Below are positions 4,741 to 12,159 of a stretch of DNA of 35,519 nt, one piece after another. Both the position numbers and the translations under genes were made by a program. The DNA is from a virus, in the IMG/VR virus record IMGVR_UViG_3300030099_003494, positions 1 through 35,519 of that record. One strand, 5' to 3'. How positions within the stretch are numbered: the first letter of the stretch is position 1; every line of letters starts with the position of its first letter. A model generated the notes under the pieces. That model was not told the DNA's origin, did not search any database, and worked only from the letters and a program-made list of their open reading frames with translations.

Positions 4741-6493
4741 GCCAACAAGTCTTTTTCGTGCTAAAAGGAACAATCAAATTAAACTTGGATTGCCTTCTGT
4801 ACTACCAAATGTATCTTTGTTTGCTAACAAAGTTAGAAAATACAAAGTGGTGTACTCAAGCACTCCAGAAATAAAAGATGGTACTGACTTTCATAGTATC
4901 AATGTTCCCAAATGGATAGCACCAACGAGTGATGTTGATAGACAATACCTTGTTGAAACTGCTGTTCATAGAGAAAGACTGTTCGCCAATATGAACTTTC
5001 GCAGAAAGGATATGAGATTATTGTATTTCGCTCAAATGCTTTGGGCTATGCGTTGGACTAATTGGTCTAGTAAGAAAGTATTGGAAAAGCTAGGTGGTAG
5101 AAGAAGATTTGATGAACTGAAAGAGAAAGTTAATCAATGGAACATTGACAACGGATATGACAACAACGAAGAAGGTCTTAGAGAAATGCTTCGTAATGAA
5201 GACATATCTAAAAGTGAAGTTGCCTTTATGGAAAGGTGGCGTAGACACGCTTCATACTATGCAACAATAGGATTGAAGATGGACAAAAGTGATGTAGAGA
5301 TGAAAGTATATCGTCTTGTACAACAACTTTACCAACACAATGACAGTCGTAGATTTGTAAGAGATGTTGTGTATATGTTTGCTTTGCAAACAGATGTTAA
5401 ATACAACATAGATGAAGGTCAAATTCAAAAGATTGTTATGGCTAATGTTCCATTTGATGTACCTGTTGATGTACAAATGGAAGATGTGAGTTATGTAAGA
5501 ACTCTAATCCATTATGGGTTTGAAAGAGTAAGACAAGCTACATATCATGCTCAACGATTGTCAATACAGAAAAGTCAATGGCGATATGACAATGAAGAAC
5601 AGAATTGGAAAGTTAGACACTCTAGCTTGACAAAGTCTATGCTTAGGTATCGTATATCCAAGATATACAATGCTCTTGATGGACAAAACTATGGTGGCTC
5701 TTTGCGTGGTATGCCAAGTGAATTGCCTAGTAAATCTTATGTTGCTCCAAAGAGTATTCCAAAAGAAGATATGACACCAGAAGGCTTGACTTTACCTAAA
5801 GAACTAAGTGATGAGCTTAAGAGAGATATTATGGACAGAGCAGACCATAATCACAGGCGACACTTTGTTGACCATAGGACTAATGCAGGTGGTATTCATG
5901 GTGTTGGTAACATACACAAGTTCAAGCCTAATGCTAGAGTACATAAAGCCATTAGAGAACTAAGGAAAAGAAATCACGATAGTGGTGTTGTGCCTAAGAA
6001 TATGCACAGACTTACTACTGACCGAAAGGTATTTCAAAACAGAAAAACTGTTGCAGGTGGTAGTGTGATGATTGACTGTTCTGGAAGTATGGGCTTTAGT
6101 TCAAGAGATGTTGAAGAAGTTGTGGAGTTACTTCCAGCTAGTTGGATTGCAGGTTATACAGGTTATACACATAAGAGAGATGGATTTGATGGCGATATTC
6201 GTATCATTGCAGACAATGGTAGGATTGATACAGAAGCTATCAGCGAACTCTCTATGCACGGAAACAACTCTGTTGACTTTGAAGCTCTTAAACTTCTAGC
6301 AGAAAAACCAGAGCCAAGACTTTGGGTTAGCGACCAACAAGTTATTGGTGTTGATGTAGAAGGTTATGCTACTACATTAGCAACAGACAAACTCAAAGAG
6401 ATTGAAAGGTTTGTATTATTGAATAATATTATACCTATCAATGATATTGATATGGTAAAGAAGGTAGCTAAACAGCTATCAGTAAAGAAATAA
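4733..6493 (+). CDS. VWA-domain partner of the AAA+ ATPase, 586 aa
   Basis: A von Willebrand A domain occupies the C-terminal part. The metal-binding DxSxS motif is D448-C-S-G-S, in VMIDCSGSMG. Later conserved points are a Ser/Asp stretch (GNNSVDFEAL, about 505-515) and an Asp in WVSDQQ (about 535). The long N-terminal region (1-400) is charged, helical and basic, probably for substrate or ATPase binding. The architecture and the upstream MoxR gene resemble CobS/CobT-like chelatase pairs and MoxR/VWA chaperones. I start at 4733, where the ATG follows GAAGAAG; an ATG at 4709 would overlap the ATPase more. The gene ends 41 bases before a terminator. What the pair acts on in a phage is unknown. 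Confidence 0.82.
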   Translation: MSKPTSLFRAKRNNQIKLGLPSVLPNVSLFANKVRKYKVVYSSTPEIKDGTDFHSINVPKWIAPTSDVDRQYLVETAVHRERLFANMNFRRKDMRLLYFAQMLWAMRWTNWSSKKVLEKLGGRRRFDELKEKVNQWNIDNGYDNNEEGLREMLRNEDISKSEVAFMERWRRHASYYATIGLKMDKSDVEMKVYRLVQQLYQHNDSRRFVRDVVYMFALQTDVKYNIDEGQIQKIVMANVPFDVPVDVQMEDVSYVRTLIHYGFERVRQATYHAQRLSIQKSQWRYDNEEQNWKVRHSSLTKSMLRYRISKIYNALDGQNYGGSLRGMPSELPSKSYVAPKSIPKEDMTPEGLTLPKELSDELKRDIMDRADHNHRRHFVDHRTNAGGIHGVGNIHKFKPNARVHKAIRELRKRNHDSGVVPKNMHRLTTDRKVFQNRKTVAGGSVMIDCSGSMGFSSRDVEEVVELLPASWIAGYTGYTHKRDGFDGDIRIIADNGRIDTEAISELSMHGNNSVDFEALKLLAEKPEPRLWVSDQQVIGVDVEGYATTLATDKLKEIERFVLLNNIIPINDIDMVKKVAKQLSVKK

Positions 6494-6534
6494 TCTAGTC
6501 GCTCTCTCTTCTAGAATATTTCTGCCGTGTAAAG

Positions 6535-6567
6535 TAGGCGAGTGTTTCGGCACTCGCCTATTTTTTT
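6535..6567 (+). terminator. Rho-independent terminator after the VWA gene
   Basis: A perfect 10-base stem (6535-6544 with 6551-6560) has loop TTTCGG, which can tighten to a TTCG tetraloop with one T.G pair. Seven Ts follow (6561-6567). It ends the plus-strand early operon. Confidence 0.9.
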
Positions 6568-6576
6568 ATTTTTTTC

Positions 6577-6598
6577 TTATGCATATGCATATGCATTT
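6577..6598. repeat. Overlapping TATGCAT array upstream of a promoter
   Basis: Three overlapping copies of TATGCAT start at 6579, 6585 and 6591, 14 bases before the -35 at 6612. The same motif occurs in other non-coding stretches at 48, 824 and 870. The self-complementary core ATGCAT could be a repeated protein-binding site. Confidence 0.5.
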
Positions 6599-6611
6599 AT
6601 TTCAAATATCC

Positions 6612-6640
6612 TTGCAATTAAAACACAATCACGATATGAT
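6612..6640 (+). promoter_or_regulatory. Sigma70-type promoter, leaderless transcript predicted
   Basis: TTGCAA (6612-6617), a 17-base spacer and TATGAT (6635-6640) make a good promoter. The predicted start, about seven bases on, falls on the ATG at 6647. No ribosome site lies before that ATG, so the message is probably leaderless. Confidence 0.7.
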
Positions 6641-6646
6641 TACCTT

Positions 6647-6922
6647 ATGACAGATACAAACAAAGAACAGGTAATTGAAAATCTTATTTCCAAATCTACT
6701 AATAAAATCACAGGTGGTATGGAAACGTGGCTTAATCGTATGCCGAAAGAAGCAATTCCTTTTATAGAAACATTAGCAGACAGGGTTGAAAATCACGGAC
6801 AAAAGGCTAACGCAAGAGTTGTAGCTGAGATACTTGAAGAACAATACAATTTCACAGTATCACGCAGTAGAGTACGATTGTGGCTAGTAGATTTAGAGAA
6901 ACGCTATGCCCAAAAAAATTGA
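6647..6922 (+). CDS. Small helical DNA-binding-type protein, 91 aa
   Basis: The ORF encodes a helical, charged protein. The second half (about 50-85, ARVVAEILEEQYNFTVSRSRVRLWL) reads like a helix-turn-helix: a helix, a turn, then SRSRVRLWLVDL as a recognition-type helix. It could be a regulator or a small-terminase-like DNA binder; it is not close enough to any family for me to say which. The longer ORF beginning at 6542 is rejected because it starts inside the terminator hairpin and its extra residues translate the TATGCAT array. The ATG at 6647 coincides with the predicted transcription start. It overlaps the phosphoesterase gene by 17 bases. Confidence 0.65.
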   Translation: MTDTNKEQVIENLISKSTNKITGGMETWLNRMPKEAIPFIETLADRVENHGQKANARVVAEILEEQYNFTVSRSRVRLWLVDLEKRYAQKN

Positions 6923-7970
6923 TACAGAACTAGCAAAGCTCATAGCTGAAGCTGAAAGCGATAAAATAAAAGATTTAAAAGACACCAATGGGAGATTACT
7001 CAAACAGATTGACAAACTCAAAGATAAGAAAGCCGATATGGTAGAAGCCGTATTTTCAGGTGCGAGAGATGGTATGAGAACTCTTGAATTTCCAGATATA
7101 TCATCTCCTAAAATCAAACACAAACCAAAAACCCAAACTGAAATTTGCGTTCCATTGCTCTCTGATATTCAGCTCGCAAAGAGAACCCCAGACTACGACA
7201 CTTCTGTTGCAGAAGTACGAGTCAGAAGGTATGCAGAAAAGATAATTAAGCTTACAGAAATACAAAGAGCTACTCACAATGTAAATAAATGTGCAGTGCT
7301 TGCATTGGGTGACATAGTGGAGGGTGAACTTATATTTCCAGGACAGTCACATTTAATAGACAGTTCTTTGTATAGACAAGTAACTGTTGATGGTCCAAGA
7401 ATATTACATACATTTCTATCTATCTTGCTAGAAAATTTTAATGAGGTAGAAGTATATTGGGTAATAGGTAATCATGGTGCTTTAGGTGGTAGGTCTAGAA
7501 GAGACTACAATCCTGAGACAAATGCCGACAGAATGTTGGGAAAGATTCTTCAAACAATGTTTGCAGGGGAAAAACGAATCAAGTTTATTATCCCTGAAGG
7601 TGTTGATAACCATTGGTATACAGTTGCAAGACTTGGTCCAAAAGCCAAGTTTTTTTGTTTTCATGGAGATAATATTCGTGGAACAATGGGTGTACCTTTT
7701 TATGGTTACAATAAAAAAATACTGGGCTGGAAAGCTCTTGCATCACAAGGATTGATGGAAGACTTCACACACGCAGTCTGTGGACACTATCACACACCAA
7801 CATCTTTGTACATCAATGATGTTCGTGTATGGGTAAATGGTTCTACAGAAAGTTATAACAGTTATGCACAAGAACAGTTAGCAAGTATGGGTAGACCTTC
7901 ACAATTTTGTTTATTTGTGAAACCTACAAAAGGAGTTACTGCTGAGTATCTTGTGAATTTGGAGGAATAA
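6906..7970 (+). CDS. Calcineurin-like metallophosphoesterase, 354 aa
   Basis: The two-metal phosphoesterase motifs appear in order: D87-I-Q89 in LSDIQL, GD at 135-136 in LGDIVEG, GNH at 188-190, H253 in FHGD, and GHYH at 293-296. The family hydrolyses phosphomonoesters or diesters, including nucleic-acid ends. The first motif is DxQ instead of the common DxH. The N-terminal 50 residues are charged and likely coiled coil (about 10-48), which may mediate dimerisation or partner binding. The start lies within the end of the HTH-like gene, suggesting the two work together in DNA metabolism. Similar phosphoesterases are common in phage replication regions. The substrate is not evident from sequence. 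Confidence 0.85.
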   Translation: MPKKIDTELAKLIAEAESDKIKDLKDTNGRLLKQIDKLKDKKADMVEAVFSGARDGMRTLEFPDISSPKIKHKPKTQTEICVPLLSDIQLAKRTPDYDTSVAEVRVRRYAEKIIKLTEIQRATHNVNKCAVLALGDIVEGELIFPGQSHLIDSSLYRQVTVDGPRILHTFLSILLENFNEVEVYWVIGNHGALGGRSRRDYNPETNADRMLGKILQTMFAGEKRIKFIIPEGVDNHWYTVARLGPKAKFFCFHGDNIRGTMGVPFYGYNKKILGWKALASQGLMEDFTHAVCGHYHTPTSLYINDVRVWVNGSTESYNSYAQEQLASMGRPSQFCLFVKPTKGVTAEYLVNLEE

Positions 7971-8113
7971 TGAATGATACAAAAGTAGTTGCTGTTGAAT
8001 TTGCAGGGGTTGGTAGTATACCTCAGTTTATTGTAAAAATTAATGGCAAGTATGAGTACATACCAGTAAAACTTGGTGTGAATCCTATTGATTCATTACA
8101 AGAAGAAGAATAA
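7970..8113 (+). CDS. Hypothetical small protein, 47 aa
   Basis: The ORF starts in TAATG overlapping the phosphoesterase stop, with a strong GGAGG (7961-7965) at good spacing. It encodes 47 residues that look beta-rich (VVAVEFAGVGSIPQFIVKI), with a short acidic tail of three Glu. No family is recognised, and there is no Cys or membrane segment. The excellent ribosome site and the tight packing make it a credible gene. Confidence 0.6.
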   Translation: MNDTKVVAVEFAGVGSIPQFIVKINGKYEYIPVKLGVNPIDSLQEEE

Positions 8114-8137
8114 AAGCTAATACAAAAGGAGAGTGGA

Positions 8138-8803
8138 ATGGCGAAATTCAACTTAGAAGACTATGAATTAGTCGAAGATAGACTAAAAAAATATTGGAAA
8201 GAAAATCCTGAAGGACGTATAGAAACAAATGTTGTACATATCACTGATGATGGTTCATGTGTAACCATAAAAGCAGAAATTATGGACAATGATGGAAGAC
8301 TTGTGTCTACAGGTATTGCACAAGAGACAAAAGGAGATGGTTTTGCAAACACTACATCTTGGATGGAGAACTGTGAAACATCTGCAATAGGTAGAGCATT
8401 AGCTAATTGGAAGTATCAAGGAAGTAAAAAGGCAAGACCGAGCCGTGAAGAGATGGCAAAAGTCCAGAGAAATTCAGTAACGCCAACCACTGATACCAAG
8501 AAGAAAGCAGAGGAGTCCGTGGCTGATTCCTCTGCTCCTTCTGAAGATGACATAATTATTGTTACAGAGGGTTCAATGACACCTCAATGTTTATCTTGTG
8601 GTAGTGAACTATGGGATAACAGACAAGACAAAGCAAGTGGTAAAGTTAAAAAAACATATCCTGATTGGAAGTGTAAGGATAAAAACTGCACAAGAATCTG
8701 GTACATAGATAGTTATGCTAATGATAAGAAAGCTCCAGAGCAATGGTACATGCCTGAAATGCCAAAAGCAAAAAGCATGGAAGATTGGGAGGTGCCGTTC
8801 TAA
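8138..8803 (+). CDS. Putative ssDNA-binding/annealing protein with zinc ribbon, 221 aa
   Basis: The N-terminal domain (about 1-95) ends in a motif CETSAIGRALANWKY. This motif is seen in phage proteins often placed near Erf/Rad52-like single-strand annealing proteins. A low-complexity charged linker (about 100-145) follows, then a zinc ribbon C151-x2-C154 ... C179-x4-C184 with the spaced WDNR and PDWKCKDK residues typical of phage replication proteins. The last residues, MEDWEVPF, resemble the acidic, Pro-Phe-ending tip by which bacterial SSB recruits partners. The start is preceded by AAAGGAGAG. Its placement beside a phosphoesterase supports a replication or recombination role. The annealing call is inference from motifs. 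Confidence 0.6.
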   Translation: MAKFNLEDYELVEDRLKKYWKENPEGRIETNVVHITDDGSCVTIKAEIMDNDGRLVSTGIAQETKGDGFANTTSWMENCETSAIGRALANWKYQGSKKARPSREEMAKVQRNSVTPTTDTKKKAEESVADSSAPSEDDIIIVTEGSMTPQCLSCGSELWDNRQDKASGKVKKTYPDWKCKDKNCTRIWYIDSYANDKKAPEQWYMPEMPKAKSMEDWEVPF

Positions 8804-8892
8804 TGAGTCACCCAGTACCAGGATATGATTATCATTGCGAATTTTGTTTTGAACTATTTGAAGATGGTCCACATGAATGTAAAAATCAGTAA
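8803..8892 (+). CDS. Mini zinc-finger protein, 29 aa
   Basis: The ORF starts in TAATG overlapping the previous stop, with GGGAGG upstream at 8787-8792. The 29 residues carry C13-x2-C16 and later H24-x-C26 (HCEFCFELFEDGPHEC), a compact CCHC-like metal site. It is very short, but the ribosome site, overlap and clean Cys/His spacing fit its neighbours, several of which are small zinc proteins. The next gene begins inside it. Confidence 0.5.
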   Translation: MSHPVPGYDYHCEFCFELFEDGPHECKNQ

Positions 8893-9079
8893 ACTTGATT
8901 TTGTAAGAGATGTTTTAAATGATGATAAAGTTATTTGTAAACATCAAGCAGGTATGAGTATTAGACAACAAGTTCATGATTTAAGAAAAAACTTTGGTGT
9001 ATTAATATACGCAGAGAGATGCCATTGTAATTTAGTGAAAACTAAACATATTGGTTATGTTATAGATTGGGCTAACTAG
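8873..9079 (+). CDS. Hypothetical protein, 68 aa, last gene of the plus-strand block
   Basis: The ORF begins MNVKISKLDFVRDVL at 8873, overlapping the mini zinc-finger gene by 20 bases. An upstream in-frame ATG at 8825 would add residues encoded inside that gene. The protein is basic and helical, with three Cys (one in ICKHQ, two in CHC) and several His that could bind metal. No family recognised. Its stop is inside the hairpin that closes the block. Confidence 0.5.
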   Translation: MNVKISKLDFVRDVLNDDKVICKHQAGMSIRQQVHDLRKNFGVLIYAERCHCNLVKTKHIGYVIDWAN

Positions 9080-9119
9080 CAAGAGCCAAGGAAGAAAGGA
9101 TTAACACCTTGGCTTTGCT
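9078..9119. terminator. Hairpin between convergent gene blocks
   Basis: The stem pairs 9084-9091 with 9107-9114 and, across one bulged G, 9078-9082 with 9115-9119, with a 15-base loop. It lies exactly between the convergent blocks. Neither side has a U-tract, so it may stop transcription from both sides weakly or protect 3' ends. Confidence 0.55.
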
Positions 9120-9125
9120 ACTAAC

Positions 9126-9416
9126 CTACTTACTAATTTGTTTTTTTGCGTATGTTTTTACAACTGCAAGTGCAGCACCACCACCAGCAAGAGCAGCTAA
9201 CTGAATAGTTTCAGCTTCTACACCTACTAATGGAGCAACTGTCAATGCACCGATGAACGCTTCAATGAAGGTCCATGCAGTTCTTTCTAACATATCTTTG
9301 AGGTCTTCACTCATTTTATAACTCCATGCATCATTCCAAGGAGTCCACCATAAGTCCTTCTTGAACTTACCCTCTTGGTCTCTTTTTCTATTATTTTTTT
9401 CAAATAAATCTGACAT
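9126..9416 (-). CDS. Holin-like membrane protein (r1t-like), 96 aa
   Basis: The protein has a charged N-terminal half (to about 45), then two hydrophobic segments separated by a short acidic turn: WTFIEAFIGALTVAPLVGV and IQLAALAGGGAALAVVKTYA. It ends in a basic tail. The small-residue-rich second segment, leading to a Lys-rich end, resembles r1t-type phage holins from Gram-positive hosts. It is the last gene of the minus-strand block, directly after a DUF5675-like gene with TAATG overlap, so it is likely part of the lysis cassette. A structural membrane protein is the alternative. Confidence 0.6.
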   Translation of the reverse strand: MSDLFEKNNRKRDQEGKFKKDLWWTPWNDAWSYKMSEDLKDMLERTAWTFIEAFIGALTVAPLVGVEAETIQLAALAGGGAALAVVKTYAKKQISK

Positions 9417-9970
9417 TATGTTATGTTTCTACCACTTAGTTTAGCATTCAATACTTTAATTTCACCGCTAATCTCTTGTAGTTTTTCATAAACATCATTA
9501 GATTCTTGCGGTTCTAATTGTATTTTGCTGTATTCAATAGTAACTTTGTTACCTATTAGTAGTTGTTTAGCAACTTTTTCATATAGTTTAACGTATGCAT
9601 TTCTGCTGCTACCGACCATACCATTAAAATTAACATCTAAATCTTGTTGGGTGTCACCAACTATAAGACAACCTGAGGTGTGTTCGTCACTATTCCCTGT
9701 ATGAATTAAGATATATTCAAATCCTGGAACATCTTGTAACCAAAGCATTCCATAATGGTCTGCTCCATATCTTTCTGCATACCTTGTATGAAATCCACCT
9801 ACAGTTCTAAACTTTATTTCGTATGTTCCTTCTGGTATGCAAGTTTCATGCATAACTTTTACTGCTTGATATTGGTCTTCAAGTGTATAGCATTCAAATA
9901 TACCATCAATAAATAGCAAGCCATTTGTTGCATCTTTGCCAAGCTGAGTTCTCACAACCTGTAATTTCAT
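9416..9970 (-). CDS. DUF5675-like protein, possible cell-wall enzyme, 184 aa
   Basis: The first 130 residues match the DUF5675 pattern: YTLED (28-32), a CIPEGTYEI stretch (44-52), GMLWLQDVPGFEYILIHTGN (74-93) and SGCLIVG (99-105). The His (90) and Cys (101) motifs recall the active site of L,D-transpeptidases, which suggests, without proving, a peptidoglycan-modifying role. The C-terminal 30 residues look like a coiled coil. It sits between two small membrane proteins in the lysis region, and no other lytic enzyme is visible in the window. The start follows a GGAGG at good spacing. Confidence 0.65.
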   Translation of the reverse strand: MKLQVVRTQLGKDATNGLLFIDGIFECYTLEDQYQAVKVMHETCIPEGTYEIKFRTVGGFHTRYAERYGADHYGMLWLQDVPGFEYILIHTGNSDEHTSGCLIVGDTQQDLDVNFNGMVGSSRNAYVKLYEKVAKQLLIGNKVTIEYSKIQLEPQESNDVYEKLQEISGEIKVLNAKLSGRNIT

Positions 9971-9987
9971 TGTCCACCTCCTATGGA

Positions 9988-10173
9988 TTATTCTTTTCTA
10001 AAACCAATGGTTAGTAACCATACAGCTAATGTTATTATAGTAGCTAATCCTGTCACTTGTTGTGCAGAGCCAGTAAGTGTCAACGTGGCAATAATTAAGC
10101 CAACCAAAGTCCAACTTAAGTTAAGTGTTTCTTTAATTGCTTGTACAAACCATGACCATAACTTATTAATCAT
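9988..10173 (-). CDS. Small membrane protein, possible holin, 61 aa
   Basis: The protein has an amphipathic N-terminal helix (about 1-17) followed by two hydrophobic segments (about 19-34 and 40-57) separated by a polar turn GSAQQ, ending in FRKE. Two membrane spans with a basic end in a lysis cassette is a common holin layout. The gene overlaps the end of the large secreted-protein gene by four bases (ATGA) and is followed by the DUF5675-like gene. It and the 96-residue protein could be a holin pair, or one could be an antiholin. Confidence 0.6.
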   Translation of the reverse strand: MINKLWSWFVQAIKETLNLSWTLVGLIIATLTLTGSAQQVTGLATIITLAVWLLTIGFRKE

Positions 10174-12146
10174 AATGATTTCCTAAATACAAAAGCTGCC
10201 ATAGTAGCTATTCTAGTCAGAATTACTGGCACTACCACCTCTTGTGCTTTTTCTTTTTGGTCTTGTGTCATATCATCTCCTATACTTCCAATACTTATAT
10301 CTTCAAAATCTATATCTACAAATGTTTCTATTGGATTTTCTAAGAATGTTTCAAACTGTACTTCTGTAACTACATCAGCAAGTGTATAGTTTTCTACATC
10401 TGCATTCTCTACAGCTCTTTCAACATACTCTTCAACAGCTTCTGCAACTACTTCATCTTCTTTAACAGCCTCTGCAATAATCTCAACATCTTCTGTTTGT
10501 ACCTGTAATACCTCTGCAACAACTTCAACTTGTTCTTCGGTAAGTTCTGCTACATCTTCTATAGCCTCTTCAACTACAGCTTGTACAACTTCCTGTACTT
10601 CTTCTGAGGCTTGTTCTAGGTTCTGTACACCTATATCATTAACTTCTTCTAGTACCTCTACAACTTCTTCGGTGTCGAGTTCTTGCACAAATACTTCGAT
10701 TGCTTCTTCGATTTCCTCATCTGTTAAATCCTCTTCTTCTATATCAGGTATTTCAATTATCTCTTCTAATTCTTCAATCTCTTCTTCAACCACCTCTTCA
10801 GTAAGTATCTTTTCAGACTCTTCGGTAATATCTTCGACCTGTGGAGCTTCTTTGTCGTCATCTCTTCGTATATCTTCTTTGTGTAACTCATCTTCTTTTA
10901 CCTCTTCAAACTCTGTATCAAAGTCATCTATATCTATATCAATATCTTTTATATCTTCTAGTATTATAATCTCTACCTCTTCAAAAGTTTCTAAGTATTC
11001 TTCAACTTCAAGTACTGTGTCATTAAATTCACTGACCTCTTCTTCAATATTTTCTTCTTCATCTTCTTTATATTTGGGTTCATCTTCATATCTATCTTCA
11101 TTAACATCAGGTATATCAACATCATCAGGAAGCTCTTCTCCGTCCTCAACCATATCTTCATCATCAATGATTTCAATATCATATTGTTCTAAATCTCCTC
11201 TTTCAATTTGTTCATCAGTTAATTCTACACCATATATTTCTAAATTTTTTTTACGTTGGTTGTCTCTTTCTACTGTACCATCATCTATTTCATGCTGCTC
11301 ATACTCAGCTTCTTCTCCATTATCTAATATAACTACAAATTTTTCTGGTTCAGGTGGCGGTGGAGGTATGTATGGCTCTGGTTCTGGTTCAGGTTCAGGC
11401 GGTGGCGGTAATGTAGTAGTCGTGGTTGTTGGCTGTATATACTTAAAAGATATATCATCTAACAAAGACCAGTCATTGATTGTAATTGTAAAACTTTCTA
11501 TAAATGTTTCTAATGTATCATATATGTTATAAACAACATCCTCAAACATTATTTGCACATTACTATTACTCTGACCTTCAAGAACATTTACTTGTGTAGT
11601 TTCATCAGTATGTGTGTATGTAACTGTTCCATCATTATTTAAAGCACCTATCCTAAAACCTACCTCGTATATATCTATCTCTAGTTCTTCTTCATCTACG
11701 GTAGTTGTTTCAGGTAATGTAAATGTATAGTCATTACTGTCACTACCATGTTGTTGATAATGTAAATTCATATGAAAATCTGTCATACCACAACATGACC
11801 AATTACCATTACTATGTCTATCATCTATCTGTATGTTATTTTCTACTTCATTACCTTGACTATCTAACTCATCTTCAGGTAACTCTATATCTGTAGATTG
11901 CTCCCATTCAGGAATAGTTGTAGTTGTTGTAGTAGTTTCTGTAGTTTCTTCTTCTGTCTCTTCCTCTAAAGGACCATCAAAAGTTTCTACTTCCTCGACC
12001 TCTCCTGGGATAGTAGTAGTAGTAGTATCAGGTACAGTAGTGGTAGTAGTAGTTGTAGTATTATCTGTTTCATTTGCTAAAGCCGTAAATGGCATAACAA
12101 AGAGTAGCAGTACTAACCACCATTGCAACAACCGTGTCCGCAGCAT
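10170..12146 (-). CDS. Large secreted acidic protein with Thr-run and Pro/Glu linkers, 658 aa
   Basis: The N-terminus is a classic signal peptide: Arg residues, a hydrophobic core (about 9-20) and TALA before the likely cut near 24. Next come two Thr runs followed by Val/Ile-Pro (30-47, 70-79), a likely beta domain (about 105-238, containing SCCGMTDFHMNLHY), a third Thr run, a Pro/Glu linker (about 246-268) and an extremely Glu/Asp-rich region to about 620. The tail has a short hydrophobic stretch (VVVPVILTRIATMAAFVF) before a basic end, perhaps a membrane anchor. Thr-run linkers resemble surface proteins of some Acidimicrobiia. Its position among lysis genes suggests an envelope role, but no function can be assigned. 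A perfect AGGAGG lies nine bases before the ATG. Confidence 0.75.
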   Translation of the reverse strand: MLRTRLLQWWLVLLLFVMPFTALANETDNTTTTTTTTVPDTTTTTIPGEVEEVETFDGPLEEETEEETTETTTTTTTIPEWEQSTDIELPEDELDSQGNEVENNIQIDDRHSNGNWSCCGMTDFHMNLHYQQHGSDSNDYTFTLPETTTVDEEELEIDIYEVGFRIGALNNDGTVTYTHTDETTQVNVLEGQSNSNVQIMFEDVVYNIYDTLETFIESFTITINDWSLLDDISFKYIQPTTTTTTLPPPPEPEPEPEPYIPPPPPEPEKFVVILDNGEEAEYEQHEIDDGTVERDNQRKKNLEIYGVELTDEQIERGDLEQYDIEIIDDEDMVEDGEELPDDVDIPDVNEDRYEDEPKYKEDEEENIEEEVSEFNDTVLEVEEYLETFEEVEIIILEDIKDIDIDIDDFDTEFEEVKEDELHKEDIRRDDDKEAPQVEDITEESEKILTEEVVEEEIEELEEIIEIPDIEEEDLTDEEIEEAIEVFVQELDTEEVVEVLEEVNDIGVQNLEQASEEVQEVVQAVVEEAIEDVAELTEEQVEVVAEVLQVQTEDVEIIAEAVKEDEVVAEAVEEYVERAVENADVENYTLADVVTEVQFETFLENPIETFVDIDFEDISIGSIGDDMTQDQKEKAQEVVVPVILTRIATMAAFVFRKSL

Positions 12147-12151
12147 TCCAT
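12113..12151 (-). CDS. Possible 12-aa Cys-rich peptide overlapping the secreted-protein start
   Basis: The AGGAGG ahead of the secreted-protein gene is followed first, four bases on, by another ATG (12151) in a different frame. It encodes MECCGHGCCNGG and a stop. The CC-G-H-G-CC pattern is striking for metal binding. It might be a real micro-peptide or a decoy that tunes translation of the overlapping gene. It is too short to distinguish from chance by sequence alone. Confidence 0.25.
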   Translation of the reverse strand: MECCGHGCCNGG

Positions 12152-12159
12152 ATAACCTC

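Noticed and set aside
6542-6646. N-terminal extension of the 91-aa DNA-binding-type protein
   Set aside because: The extension starts inside a terminator and reads the TATGCAT array and the promoter; the ATG at 6647 matches the predicted transcript start.
10672-11532. Long plus-strand Ser-rich ORF
   Set aside because: It is the mirror of the Glu/Asp-rich reading frame of the secreted-protein gene (GAA/GAT antisense gives Ser-rich TTC/TCT frames) and has no ribosome site.
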